Source: Martinezella lusitana (lineage in GTDB: Bacteria > Pseudomonadota > Alphaproteobacteria > Rhizobiales > Rhizobiaceae). Taken from it: a stretch of DNA of 64,000 bases. Below, one piece after another: positions 17,245-25,921 of the stretch. The stretch spans positions 1-64,000 of the forward strand of contig NZ_FMAF01000012.1 of the NCBI RefSeq assembly GCF_900094565.1, given 5' to 3'. The position numbers and the translations under genes were made by a program. The notes under the pieces are model-generated. The model saw only the letters and a program-made list of their open reading frames with translations. It was not told the DNA's origin and ran no database searches. Each line of letters opens with the position of its first letter. Within the stretch, counting starts at the first letter, position 1.

Positions 17245-18156
17245 ATGAATAGCGAACGGCGGCCGCTCAGGCATGACCGGCTTGTCGTCCTGGCCGGACA
17301 ACTAGCTCCTCGTCTCGGCTACAATCAGACTGCGCTCGGCTGTGTCCGTATCCTCCGTACGGAAACGGTGCTCAACGACATTCCGGTTCTCTATAAGCCG
17401 GGGGCTGTGTTCGTATTGCAGGGGAGCAAATACGGCATCTTGGACGGGGAAGTCTACCTCTACGACGAGGACCATTATCTTGCCGTTTCGGTACCCGTTC
17501 CCTTCCGGATGACGTCTTCGGCCAGTCCACAGCGGCCACTGCTGGCTATCTATCTTGAATTCGACATGCAGATGGCGGCTGAGATCGCCATGCAGGTCGA
17601 GAAACACGCCGGTCCCGCAATCGCCAAGCCGATAGGGCTGCTCTCGAGCAAAATGAGCGAAGACATTGAGGGTGTCCTGCTACGCTTGCTGACGATGCTC
17701 GGTAGCCCGATCGAGGTCGCCGTGCTTGGAGGTTTTATCCTGCGTGAACTGCATTACCGGGTCATGTCAGGGCCGCAAGGTGGCGCAGTGATCGCGGCCC
17801 TGCAGCGAAAGGGGACGTCGGGAAAACTGGTTGAAAGCGTGGCTTGGTTGCGAAAGAATTACGCAGTCGAAATCGCCGTCGCGGATCTCGCTAAAAGCGT
17901 GGGAATGAGTGTCCCTTCGTACCACGTTCATTTCAAGGACCTGACGGGCTCAAGTCCGATGCAGTATGTGAAAGCGCTGCGACTCCATGAGGCAAGGCTG
18001 ATGATCGCCCGCCGGAGCGGGACCATTGCAGACGTGGCTGCATCGGTCGGCTATGTCAGCCCCGCCCAATTCAGCCGCGATTTCAAACGGCATTTCGGGC
18101 GTACCGCATCGGAAGAGGTTAAGTGGGTCCAACATCACCTTGGAGATCAGGCCTAA
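17245..18156 (+). CDS. AraC-family transcriptional regulator
   Basis: A 303-residue protein with an AraC-type N-terminal domain (about 20-180, including the LYKPGAVFVLQGSKYG block of the YqhC-like group) and a C-terminal double helix-turn-helix ending SVGYVSPAQFSRDFKRHFG. YqhC-like regulators often sense aldehydes and switch on divergent reductases, which fits the SDR gene upstream on the other strand. ATG at 17245 preferred; a TTG four codons earlier has no better ribosome site. Confidence 0.87.
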   Translation: MNSERRPLRHDRLVVLAGQLAPRLGYNQTALGCVRILRTETVLNDIPVLYKPGAVFVLQGSKYGILDGEVYLYDEDHYLAVSVPVPFRMTSSASPQRPLLAIYLEFDMQMAAEIAMQVEKHAGPAIAKPIGLLSSKMSEDIEGVLLRLLTMLGSPIEVAVLGGFILRELHYRVMSGPQGGAVIAALQRKGTSGKLVESVAWLRKNYAVEIAVADLAKSVGMSVPSYHVHFKDLTGSSPMQYVKALRLHEARLMIARRSGTIADVAASVGYVSPAQFSRDFKRHFGRTASEEVKWVQHHLGDQA

Positions 18157-18360
18157 TTGCCGAATTGGTATAGCAAGCGAGTACTGGTTGCGCGAACGGA
18201 AAGGCCGACGCAGTACGGCAATCCGGGCAGGCGTACAATCGAGCTCGAGGCGCGGCGGGCGTAACGGTATATTGTCATATATCCGCGCGATGCGCTCCGA
18301 GCCAGAGGTGGGCTACAGTGAAATCAAAGCTCTTGAAGAGATCAGAAGGCGACGCCACCC

Positions 18361-18690
18361 TCACACTTCCTGGGCAACCACGGCAAATCCCTTGCCTGCT
18401 TCACCGGCACGGGCGGCCCCGACACCAGCGTTCAAAGCGAGAAGGTTGGTTTGAAAGTTGATTTCATCGATCACGCCAATGATGTTGGAGATTTCTCCGG
18501 ACGACCTGTCGATCCGTTCCATCGCGATGACAGCCTGGCGGACCACATCACCGGAATGCTAGGCTCCGGCCTTGGTTCGCGCAATGAGGGCTCCGGCCTC
18601 CTGGGCTCGCTTGGTCGAATCCGCAACTGTCGTCGTGATTTTTTCCAGAGCTGCTGCCGTCTCTTCAACTGCGGCTCGGTTTGGGACTGA
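18361..18690 (-). pseudogene. methyl-accepting chemotaxis protein fragment with in-frame stop
   Basis: Part of an MCP cytoplasmic signalling domain: VEETAAALEKITTTVADSTK, then VVRQAVIAMERIDRSS, then the hairpin tip EINFQTNLLALNAGVGAARAGE. The frame is uninterrupted except for a TAG at about 18560, where homologues have Glu (GAG), a single-base change. It ends at a TGA right after VVAQEV, where Arg (CGA) is expected. Both the receptor N-terminus and the C-terminal methylation helices are gone. Confidence 0.8.
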
Positions 18691-18840
18691 CCTGAGAGTT
18701 CGGGCGCCGTGCCTGTGGGGTAGAGTGACAAGGCACCCGCGCATTCGCCCCCGATAACTTCCAGCAGTCCGAAGGCGTTCCCTACCGAGAGGCCCAGCGC
18801 GCTAGCAAGACGTTGCCGAGCGCCCTCGTCCGGCAATAGC
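18690..18840 (-). pseudogene. HipA N-terminal-region fragment
   Basis: About 50 residues (LLPDEGARQRLASALGLS, then GNAFGLLEVIGGECAGALSLYP) match the segment of HipA kinases just before the kinase core. It is fused directly to the chemoreceptor fragment on one side and to a carotenoid-oxygenase fragment on the other. It is not a copy of the intact hipA at 19536, whose equivalent segment reads differently, so it came from a third HipA lineage. Confidence 0.7.
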
Positions 18841-18869
18841 CGATGCGATCAACCGGCAGATCCGCATCG

Positions 18870-19204
18870 CGTAGATCCTCAATTTGACTCATATTGTTGG
18901 TTTCCGCGCGGAACTGAGCCGGCTCAGTTCTGCGTGGAAACCAACACGTGTGCCCCTGGAATCCGTTGGGAGCCGTGAACCAACGTACATCGCGACCGTC
19001 GCCATCGCGGCGGAGCACGCCGAAAAGCTGATCAAGCCCAGGTTGCCACTGAAAGTGCTTCGCGCCTTGACGGAGCCGCTCAGCGTCTACGGTAAGTGGC
19101 ATCAGCGGAAAGATCACGTAATTCTCGGTGACCGCGAAATCATGGATCATTGCGGCATACGGAGCAACAATCCACGTCTCTCGTGTCTTGCGGCCTTGAG
19201 CATC
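18870..19204 (-). pseudogene. carotenoid/lignostilbene oxygenase fragment
   Basis: The stretch KTRETWIVAPYAAMIHDFAV, then TENYVIFPLMPLTVD, and later DVRWFTAPNGFQGHT matches the central iron-binding part of RPE65-type carotenoid oxygenases; MIHDF supplies one metal-ligand His. Full proteins are about 480 residues; only about 110 remain, joined out of frame to the HipA fragment. Confidence 0.65.
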
Positions 19205-19259
19205 AACGATCCGCCGCCGCCGGAGGATGGAGGCACTTCGCTCGGCCACGACGGAAAGG

Positions 19260-19367
19260 ATGAACGTGCGCCAGGATTTCATTGATATCCTTCGCTCAAG
19301 CGCAGACGAGCGGAGAGCACTATTCTCCGCTGCTGCACCCGATCTGGAGACGCGGGCCGAAGAATAA
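19260..19367 (+). pseudogene. AbiEii-type nucleotidyltransferase N-terminal remnant
   Basis: A 35-codon frame (MNVRQDFIDILRSSADERRA, then LFSAAAPDLETRAEE) resembling the first helices of AbiEii/AbiGii nucleotidyltransferases, where a similar stretch precedes VEKDFWVCW. The conserved GG-T and D-x-D motifs are absent because the frame stops. If correct, a second AbiE-type toxin once stood here. Tentative. Confidence 0.45.
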
Positions 19368-19475
19368 CGAGAAGCAAAACTCTATGTTGCCCTCACCCGC
19401 GCGAGGCATGCGGTGGCGGTGGTCCGTGACCTTGCCGATGGTGAAGTCGTTCCAGGATTCACATTGTTCCAGTAG
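19368..19475 (+). pseudogene. UvrD/Rep-type helicase C-terminal remnant
   Basis: The 35 codons after the AbiEii-like remnant, in the same frame, contain KLYVALTRARHAVAVVRD, the superfamily 1 helicase motif VI region (VALTRAR), then a short tail and stop. Only the last part of such a helicase is left. Helicases of this type often accompany defence nucleases. Confidence 0.5.
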
Positions 19476-19535
19476 GGAAATCTTCGGAAGATGCACCTTA
19501 TATAGATCTATGATTTCAGCCTGGCCGATGGGGCT

Positions 19536-20795
19536 TCATCTTCCGATCGTGACCTTTTTATAGGTAGCTTCAGTGAATTCCCGATATAGCTCGATCGTGG
19601 GCAGATGTGCATCGATAGTCTCGCGCACCTTCGCGGCCATCGGCAGGTTGTTTTTCTCGCTTTTCCACACATCCGTGAACCGTCCGACCGTCTCGCGTGC
19701 GGTGTCGAGGACCAGCTTTTCGGACAGCGCCGACTTGGCGGCCAGATGTGCAAGCTCGTCCTTCGATAGCTCCGTCATTCTTTTCGTGCGTGAAAAGTTA
19801 AGCGCGGCCGTATCCTCTCCCTCGATATAGGGGATGGTCGATAGCAAGTCGTAAGCCGGCGAGAGCGCAGGAGTGCGGCGATCGGGATAGATCAGAGACC
19901 AGTTCTTCAGATGCATGTCGCCATTGCCGATCAGTGTGCTGAAGACCAACCGCCGGATGAACTCCGCCACGTCGGCCGTACTCGTCTCGATGCCAAGGAC
20001 GCGGGCGATCATCCGGTAATTGCCCTTGCTGTACTTGTCATCCGGCTTCACGCCGAACACTTGCGCAAAATCCTCGATATGCACCGGACCTTCCGGCGTG
20101 CGGTCGAAACGCCTAATAGCGAGCGCCTGCCCGTGCAGTTCGCCCACACCCTGTGGCAGGCCGCTCACCGCATCCAGCTCGACCAGCTGGATCTCCGGCA
20201 CGTCCATTCCCATCATGCCAGCGATGGTCATCATGGAGAATTCGTTTTCTGGCACGCCGCTATACTGCTGGGAGGGCAGCTTTACGATCCATGATCCACC
20301 TGTACCCTCGGCCGGAATAGTCAGGCCGCCTCCCTTCGTGTTGTTCTTGAAGGCCGAGAATTTCAGCTGCACACCGGCCAGCGAAAAGCGTAACGCATTC
20401 GGTCGCGCTTCGATAGAAGCCTGCTCGTCATCGGGCGGCAGGTCATCACCCTCGGAGGGATAGACCGTCACTGCACCGGGCAGGTCGCGACCGAGCACCC
20501 AGAGCAGGAAGAATTCCCGCGTCTGTTTTACGCCGGCACGTTCAGCGAGGTATTTTCGCAGCGGCCCTTCCGGCAGCAGATTCGAAAAGAAAGGCGGGAC
20601 GACCAGATTATACGGCCGGAACTTGGTGATCAGAGCGCCGAACGGGTCCTTGAAGGACAAGCTGAGTGTCGGCCGCTTCTCGTCTTCAATATAGGCCTCG
20701 TTGAATGCGAAAATAGTGCGCCCGTCTTGCAGGTTCGTCAGGGTCGCGACCGGTTCTCCGTCTAGCCTGACATCGAGTACCGTGACCTTAGGCAT
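19536..20795 (-). CDS. hipA: HipA-family serine/threonine kinase toxin
   Basis: A 419-residue HipA. Seen: N-terminal subdomain with the FSNLLPEGPLRKYLAERAGV block (about 70-90), kinase lobe with LAGVQLKFSA, catalytic Asp293 in GNGDMHLKN, and the metal-binding Asp316 in SPAYDLLST. HipA kinases phosphorylate tRNA synthetases or related targets and cause growth arrest when unopposed. It overlaps the upstream hipB by 8 bp, with the ATG at 20795 chosen because it opens the conserved MPKVTVLDVRLDG. All key residues are intact, so it is probably active. Confidence 0.93.
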   Translation of the reverse strand: MPKVTVLDVRLDGEPVATLTNLQDGRTIFAFNEAYIEDEKRPTLSLSFKDPFGALITKFRPYNLVVPPFFSNLLPEGPLRKYLAERAGVKQTREFFLLWVLGRDLPGAVTVYPSEGDDLPPDDEQASIEARPNALRFSLAGVQLKFSAFKNNTKGGGLTIPAEGTGGSWIVKLPSQQYSGVPENEFSMMTIAGMMGMDVPEIQLVELDAVSGLPQGVGELHGQALAIRRFDRTPEGPVHIEDFAQVFGVKPDDKYSKGNYRMIARVLGIETSTADVAEFIRRLVFSTLIGNGDMHLKNWSLIYPDRRTPALSPAYDLLSTIPYIEGEDTAALNFSRTKRMTELSKDELAHLAAKSALSEKLVLDTARETVGRFTDVWKSEKNNLPMAAKVRETIDAHLPTIELYREFTEATYKKVTIGR

Positions 20796-21378
20796 CCTCG
20801 TCCTCCTCATCCAGCGCGTAGGCCGAGCGCGGGATCGCGACATCACGGTCGCGATGCACCGCAATGTTGCGCAGCTGCCTTATCTCGCGGGCGATCGCAC
20901 TCATTTCCTGACGTGACATCTTGTCGGCCTGAGAATTTTCAAGGCGGTCGGCTGCCCGCCTGAGGATATCCAGTTCGTCGGGAGTCAGAGGCAGATGCCG
21001 CAGGAGGCCCAGGCTATCCTTGAATGCGTCGGCGCTCGTCCCAACCCCATACCCGTGCCGCGCCGACCATCGCTCGAGACGGGCAACCAGTTTGCGTTGG
21101 TCGGATGTGAGGACGTCATTCGACGCCGAGCTACTATCGAGGATGTTGCGGATCGCCGGCATCAGCTTTTTTGGCGCAAGGATGATTTCGAGGTTGAGCG
21201 CGCGCGCCACATCTACCAGGCTGCCAAGCCCAGGCTCCATTGTACCCCGTTCGATCTGGGAAATATGGCTCTGCGTCAGGCCGGAACGTGCGCTCAGCTC
21301 ACGCTGGCTTACCTTCTGCCCTTCCCTGGCAGCGCGTAACTGCTGCGTTATATGCTCTGTCTTATATGCCACGATCAT
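20788..21378 (-). CDS. hipB: HipB-like XRE antitoxin (long form)
   Basis: A 196-residue protein. Residues 8-65 form an XRE helix-turn-helix (VSQRELSARSGLTQSHISQIERG), as in HipB. The remaining 130 residues are an extension not found in E. coli HipB (88 residues); it contains a second helical part (LTPDELDILRRAADRLE) and an acidic tail DEEDEDA that may contact HipA. It is first in the operon, and its ATG sits inside the inverted repeat at 21377-21415, so the antitoxin probably represses its own translation region as well as promoter. Confidence 0.88.
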   Translation of the reverse strand: MIVAYKTEHITQQLRAAREGQKVSQRELSARSGLTQSHISQIERGTMEPGLGSLVDVARALNLEIILAPKKLMPAIRNILDSSSASNDVLTSDQRKLVARLERWSARHGYGVGTSADAFKDSLGLLRHLPLTPDELDILRRAADRLENSQADKMSRQEMSAIAREIRQLRNIAVHRDRDVAIPRSAYALDEEDEDA

Positions 21379-21415
21379 TATCCTGCATCACATGATGGGG
21401 TATATACAGGATAAT
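21377..21415 (-). promoter_or_regulatory. hipBA operator inverted repeat
   Basis: ATTATCCTG at 21377-21385 is the exact reverse complement of CAGGATAAT at 21407-21415. The half-site TATCC...GGATA equals the E. coli HipB half-site, although the spacing is longer. It overlaps the hipB start. The AT-rich stretch to 21500 has further partial repeats (GTGATA/TATCAC at about 21447-21468). Confidence 0.65.
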
Positions 21416-21544
21416 ATATAAATAGTTCTGCAGGCAGTGCAAGCGTGATATACAGAACCGTATCACTGCCTCTGTATATACATAATCATATATCAGTGTA
21501 GCAATGCTGGCTCATCTTACTGACCTAGGTTCCGTAGCCTCCCA

Positions 21545-21953
21545 TCAAGGCGCACAACATATCGGCCTGCGCAGATCCTGCCGGCATCGTATCCACTGTG
21601 AAAGGGACATTGATAAGACCTGCCCGTCAAGCCGCGGCTGCGTATGCACGCCGAATTCCTCGAAAAGCTGGAACCAGACCGCACCGACATCGATCCACGC
21701 ATCATAGCTCGGCCACTCCCCACGCGTATCCCATAGGTCGCGCAGCTGCTCGACCAGCCGGCCGATGCCCCTGACAAAAGCCTGATCCTCGGTCGGCAAT
21801 TCGGGCGCTACCTCGCAGAGGGTGTCGGATTCGTTCATCCCGTCCAGATGGCCGAACAGGTGGGATACGATCCGCAAGGGTTCAAGAATGACAATGCCGA
21901 CTTCCCGAAAGACCCGCGCCACATTGCCATGCAGTCGATAGGATCGAAACGAT
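21545..21953 (-). pseudogene. unidentified protein fragment
   Basis: An open frame of about 136 residues with protein-like composition (REVGIVILEPLRIVSHLFGH, later WPSYDAWIDVGAVWFQLFEE). I do not recognise the family. Upstream it runs without a start into sequence antisense to a LysE remnant, and the opposite end looks eroded, so it is probably one piece of a larger gene cut by recombination. Confidence 0.4.
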
Positions 21954-22190
21954 ATGCCGGATTTCTCCACAATCATGCTTTTTGCAGCCGCATGCGTCGT
22001 ACTCACTGCGACGCCCGGACCCGATATGCTTCTAATTGCGTCACGCACCATAAGCCAAGGGCGAGCTGCGGGCTTTCTGACCTATGCCGGGATAGCATTC
22101 GGCACATATTGCCATGCACTCGCGGCAGCGTTGGGACTTTCACAGCTTTTTGTCGCTGTTCCAATCGCATACGAGATCGGCCCGCTTCAT
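21954..22190 (+). pseudogene. LysE/RhtB-family exporter, N-terminal remnant
   Basis: Starts like an intact LysE-type amino-acid exporter: a first hydrophobic segment, TATPGPDMLLIASRTISQG (the family signature), and a second segment FGTYCHALAAALGLSQLF. Similarity ends near AYEI at about residue 75; families have about 205 residues and six helices. The frame then runs to a stop at 22280 through unrelated sequence. Confidence 0.75.
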
Positions 22191-22428
22191 GATCGCGCCT
22201 TTTCTGCCGTTAAGTTGATGCCGCTCGATCCCACCGTCTGTTTGCGCAACGGAGCGTCAGCTATTATGCGGTCGTTTTAGCAGGATGCCAAAGCTGTGTG
22301 ACCGTGACTTGATGTTCCCTTACTTCCCCAGTTCTTCGTGCACTCTCAGTCAAAACTGATTGCAGAACTAGACGCGACGGCGTTGCCGCATTCGATCATG
22401 ATATCCCCCGAGGGTGAGAGGAGACATC

Positions 22429-23220
22429 ATGCGTTTCAAAAACAAGACGGCCTTGATCACGGGCGGAGGAACTGGAATCGGAGCGGCAGTGGCACGCCGC
22501 ATTCGATCGGAAGGTGGCAATATCGCACTACTGGGGCGGCGCCCGGAGCCACTCCACGCGATTGCCGAAGAGATCGGCGCAGCCGTCGTTGCGGCCGACG
22601 CAGCGGATAGCGTCAGCATGAAAGCCGCCGTCGTAACGGTCGTCGAGACGTTCGGCGGACTGGATATCCTCGTTGCCAATGCTGGCGGCCATGGTATCGG
22701 CCCAACGACCAGCATGTCGGACGAGACCTGGGATCTGTCCATCAGGCTCAACCTCAACACGGCCTTCGTCAGTGCGCGCGAAACGCTCCCGCACCTGATC
22801 AAGAGCAAAGGCAATATCGTCGTGCTCGCCTCGATCGCCGGGCTTTTCGCCGGTCCCGATGCCGCAGGCTACGTTACGATGAAGCATGGCTGTATCGGGC
22901 TGGCAAAGTCGCTCGCTCGAGACTATAGCCGTCTTGGCGTGAGGACGAACACTGTTTGCCCCGGCTGGGTGACGACGGCGATGGCCGACGAGCAAATGGA
23001 ATTCATCGTTGAAAAATTCAAGCTGAAGAGTATCGAGGAGGCGTATGCCCTGGTGACGAAAGACGTTCCGCTTGGGCGCCCGGCCACTGCAGAAGATGTC
23101 GCCAATGCTGTCTGCTTCCTGGCATCGACCGAAGCAGCGATGATCAACGGCGCTATACTGACGGTTGACGGTGGAGCCGGAACTGTCGATCTGCCCACGC
23201 TCGCATTTTCCGAACACTGA
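22429..23220 (+). CDS. short-chain dehydrogenase, first gene of a MoaF-SnoaL operon
   Basis: A 263-residue classical SDR with TGGGTGIG (cofactor loop, about 12-19), NAGGHG, active-site Tyr-x3-Lys in GYVTMKHG, and a C-terminus LTVDGGAGTVD. GAGAGGAGA precedes the ATG at 22429; an in-frame GTG five codons earlier is less likely. It is followed at 12 bp by the moaF-like genes and then a SnoaL-fold gene, so the four form one transcript, probably for oxidation of a small aromatic or amine compound. Substrate not known. Confidence 0.9.
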   Translation: MRFKNKTALITGGGTGIGAAVARRIRSEGGNIALLGRRPEPLHAIAEEIGAAVVAADAADSVSMKAAVVTVVETFGGLDILVANAGGHGIGPTTSMSDETWDLSIRLNLNTAFVSARETLPHLIKSKGNIVVLASIAGLFAGPDAAGYVTMKHGCIGLAKSLARDYSRLGVRTNTVCPGWVTTAMADEQMEFIVEKFKLKSIEEAYALVTKDVPLGRPATAEDVANAVCFLASTEAAMINGAILTVDGGAGTVDLPTLAFSEH

Positions 23221-23232
23221 GGAGGAAGCATC

Positions 23233-23547
23233 ATGAACCAGAATCCCAAAGACTGGAAAGCCTACGATCAATTTGCCTATGGCATCGATACGAACCGTTT
23301 GCCGACGACGAATGCCCTTTCAGGCTCATCCTACATGATCGACTTTGACGATGGTCGCAAGCTTGCCCTCGTCTTCTCAAAGGGGAAGGTTCAGTGGTCC
23401 GATGGCAAAAACAGCGCAACCGAGAAGGTTGAAGTCATCGAGGTCGCGCCCGATACCTTCTTCGTCGAAATCATCTTCGCGGATCGGCCCAAGGAAGCCG
23501 AAACCTTGATCCTCAACGTCTCCAGCCGCCGCGTTCTCTCGATCTAA
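23233..23547 (+). CDS. moaF: MoaF N-terminal domain protein (possibly split gene)
   Basis: A 104-residue protein matching the first domain of MoaF (YDQFAYGIDTNRLP, then MIDFDDGRKLALVFSKGKVQW). MoaF was first linked to molybdopterin and tyramine metabolism in Klebsiella, but its reaction is unclear; the fold is a lipocalin-like barrel. Most MoaF proteins carry both barrels in one chain of about 250 residues. Here a TAA ends the first barrel and the second continues one base out of phase. Either a frameshift has broken the gene or the halves are made separately. Confidence 0.72.
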   Translation: MNQNPKDWKAYDQFAYGIDTNRLPTTNALSGSSYMIDFDDGRKLALVFSKGKVQWSDGKNSATEKVEVIEVAPDTFFVEIIFADRPKEAETLILNVSSRRVLSI

Positions 23548-23548
23548 A

Positions 23549-24007
23549 GTGCGCGAAGAGGAGCAATCCGTGGGCGAACCGCAAGTGGCGCAGATTTTTC
23601 GGCCAGGTATCGTCGAAGGCGGTGTGGTCAGCGGCCCCAAACCGGTCGAAAGCCGTGATCTGATCGGGCTGAGGGCGCTTTTGACCTATAGCCCGAACCA
23701 CGTTTACGAACATACTTACCTCTCGTCGCAGCGCTATGCATGGCAGTGCCTGGCAGGCGTTCAGCGTGGCCACGGCGACGTCGACCTGACTACCACTTAC
23801 AAGTTCGACGAGGACCAATACATCTTCACGTTCCGTGAATTCAAGATCGCCGTCGCTTCGACATTCTTCTACAATTTCAAGGATATGCGTTCGACCGGCA
23901 AGTTCCTTGGCATCACCGGCGACGGCCATATCCAGAACTCCCCGGCCGGTGCCTTCATACGTAAGGCATCCATGACATACTATCTTCCCGATCAGGAACC
24001 GGTCTGA
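23549..24007 (+). CDS. MoaF C-terminal domain protein (possibly split gene)
   Basis: A 152-residue frame starting with a GTG one base after the preceding stop. LRALLTYSPNHVYEHTYLSS, WQCLAGVQRGHGD and the TTYKFDEDQYIFTFREFKI block are the second barrel of MoaF. A MoaF chain would continue smoothly from VLSI of the first gene into VREEEQSVGEPQVAQ if one base were restored at 23542-23546. Ribosome site GAAGAGGAG lies inside the frame and not before the GTG, which favours a frameshift over a separate gene. Confidence 0.7.
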   Translation: MREEEQSVGEPQVAQIFRPGIVEGGVVSGPKPVESRDLIGLRALLTYSPNHVYEHTYLSSQRYAWQCLAGVQRGHGDVDLTTTYKFDEDQYIFTFREFKIAVASTFFYNFKDMRSTGKFLGITGDGHIQNSPAGAFIRKASMTYYLPDQEPV

Positions 24008-24018
24008 GAGGAACGGCA

Positions 24019-24408
24019 ATGCGCACAGCATATGAAATCGTGAAGGCACACTACGATGCCAACGAGCGCCGCGACATGGATGGCATGCTTGCCGACATAG
24101 CGCCAGATTGCCGATGGACGGAGATGGATGGCTTTCCCTGCGCCGGCACTTATGTCGGCCCGCAAGAGGTCTTCAAGAACGTCTTCCTGGCGCTCGGTGA
24201 CATCTTCGAGGTTTATAATTTCAAACTCGACCGACTGTTGGACGCCGGCAGCGACGTGGTCGGCATCGGCGATTATGCCGGAACTCACAAGGAGACCGGG
24301 AAGCCCTTCGAGGCGCGTGTCGTCCATGTCTGGGGCGTCGCCGATGGCAAGATCCGGCGCTTCGAGCAGTTTACCGATACACTGCGTGTGGCGGAAGCAA
24401 TGAAATGA
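24019..24408 (+). CDS. SnoaL/NTF2-fold protein
   Basis: A 129-residue protein of the NTF2-like fold (YEIVKAHYDANERRDMDGML entry helix, then a beta-sheet cone with GDYAGTHKETGKPFEARVVH). SnoaL-like proteins bind small hydrophobic ligands and act as cyclases, isomerases or binding partners. It is the last gene of the SDR-MoaF operon, 11 bp after the previous stop, with GAGAGGAACGGC before the ATG. Reaction unknown. Confidence 0.8.
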   Translation: MRTAYEIVKAHYDANERRDMDGMLADIAPDCRWTEMDGFPCAGTYVGPQEVFKNVFLALGDIFEVYNFKLDRLLDAGSDVVGIGDYAGTHKETGKPFEARVVHVWGVADGKIRRFEQFTDTLRVAEAMK

Positions 24409-24444
24409 ACCCTGAGACCGGCCCATGACCACAGGGGCCGGATT

Positions 24445-25410
24445 TCACGGAGCATCGACCTTTCGCCATTCGGATGGCGAAAGCGCGTAGCGACCACGAA
24501 ACGCCCGTGAGAAATGAGCGCTCGAAGAGAAGCCGAGCGCAAAGGCGATCTCGGATATTTCGCCCGCGCGGCATGTTGCGTCCCTTAGCCGGGACGCGGC
24601 TCTCTCCAGCCGCAGGCTCCAGATATAGTCGGCGGGCGTGGTGCCCTCTTCCTCGAATGCACGATAGACATACCGCACGGAACACCCCATCCGGCGGGCA
24701 ATCATACCGACCTCGAGATCTGGCCGCGAAACATTATCCGAGACGAAATCCTTCACTCGTCGCCTTAGCAAATCGAGGGAATGGGCGCTTGATCGCCCAT
24801 GCAGCTGATCGGTGCCAATTATCGTTCGAACGAGCTCGATCATCGTCTGGCCGAGGCTTGCGCGCGTTGTGTCGTCCAACTCCCCAATCTCCCGGATTGT
24901 CGAATCCATCAGCGACAGCAGGATACGCTGCATCCCCGCGTGCTCGGGCATCGCGACAAACGGCTCCGTAAGCCGGATAACCGCTGCCGCCGGCAAAGCG
25001 CGACGGGGCAATTGCAGGAGGAGCAGGCGAACGGCCGTTCTGTTGGTCAGCATGTAGGGGCGGCTCGGATCGTAAATGACCACAGCATCGGCGCCAATGG
25101 GAACGTTGCGGCCATTTTCCCTGCAAAGCGGCAGGCCTGGATCAAGGCGCTCGACGAACTGGCGGCCCGCAAGCCGAAGATCGTCGTCCCCGCCCATCAG
25201 ACCCAAGACGCACCGCAAGGTCTCGATGCCGTCAAGTTCACGCGCGACTACCTTGTTGCCTTCCATGAGGAAGAAGAGAAGGCCAAAGACAGTGCGACTT
25301 TGATCGCCGCGATGACCAAGCGATATCCCAATCTCGCTGACATCGGGTCCCTTGAACTGGGTGCCAAGGTCGCAAAGGGTGAGATGAAGTGGGGATGATC
25401 TGAACCACAA
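24445..25410 (-). pseudogene. AraC-family regulator with replaced N-terminus
   Basis: Residues from about 100 to 321 are a normal AraC_binding_2-type regulator: VVIYDPSRPYML in the sensing domain and a C-terminal double helix-turn-helix ending FALGFSSSAHFSRAFRGRY. The first 100 codons are only the antisense of an MBL-fold hydrolase fragment (25114-25398). The junction at about 25110 thus joins two truncated genes tail to head. The DNA-binding half could still be made as a chimera from the ATG at 25410. Convergent with the SDR-MoaF-SnoaL operon, 36 bp between stops, and a plausible former regulator of it. Confidence 0.7.
25114..25398 (+). pseudogene. MBL-fold metallohydrolase C-terminal fragment
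   Basis: About 94 residues: RQAWIKALDELAARKPKIVV, PAHQTQDAPQGLDAVKFTRD, then YPNLADIGSLELGAKVAKGE. This is the end of a metallo-beta-lactamase-fold hydrolase (H-Q-T-Q-D is the late part of the fold). The H-x-H-x-D-H metal site lies in the missing half. Confidence 0.7.
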
Positions 25411-25518
25411 GCGATAGCGACTGCCCTTTTCGGCAATCGCTGTCGTTCCAACGGCGCCCGATCATCTCAGGAGGATTGATCAGCCCCAACCGCCTTTTGA
25501 ATTGACCAAGTTATAAAC

Positions 25519-25563
25519 GGCGCTCTTGAAGGGATACGAACGTTCGACCCGGTTCATTCCGGT
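25519..25563 (-). other. tRNA 3'-end-like sequence upstream of parDE
   Basis: On the minus strand: GGGTCGAACGTTCGTATCCC followed by TTCAAGAGCGC, like a T-arm and acceptor strand of a tRNA, but the T-loop is degraded (TTCGTAT for TTCGAAT) and no 5' half pairs with it. Similar to 38942-38986 at 22 of 26 positions with one gap. The remaining 25399-25909 gap shows no gene. Confidence 0.35.
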
Positions 25564-25921
25564 CCACAAATCAGCCCGTCGCTTCAAATTGTTAGTCACG
25601 CGTCGTTTTGCACTCGGAAGACTGACCGATTCCAAGAAATTACACCCCTGTTTAATCGCCGTTCAAGCGCACCATTCCGGAATGGCTGCGGGTCTCGCTT
25701 GGATAGTAACCGAATTCATGGGGAACGCCCCGCGGAAATTTAGGACGAAATCGAAGCCGAACCAATTGGCCACGACGGCAGTCTTAAAGCTGAGTTCGCA
25801 AGATGGCCAGCCCTTGACCTAAGATCTTCAATTTTAGGCCAAAATGGAGGGATCCCGAAGGGGATTGATAATAGTTGATAAACTGCCTATTTGTTCTGCA
25901 TCGCATCAGATGGAGGACCGC

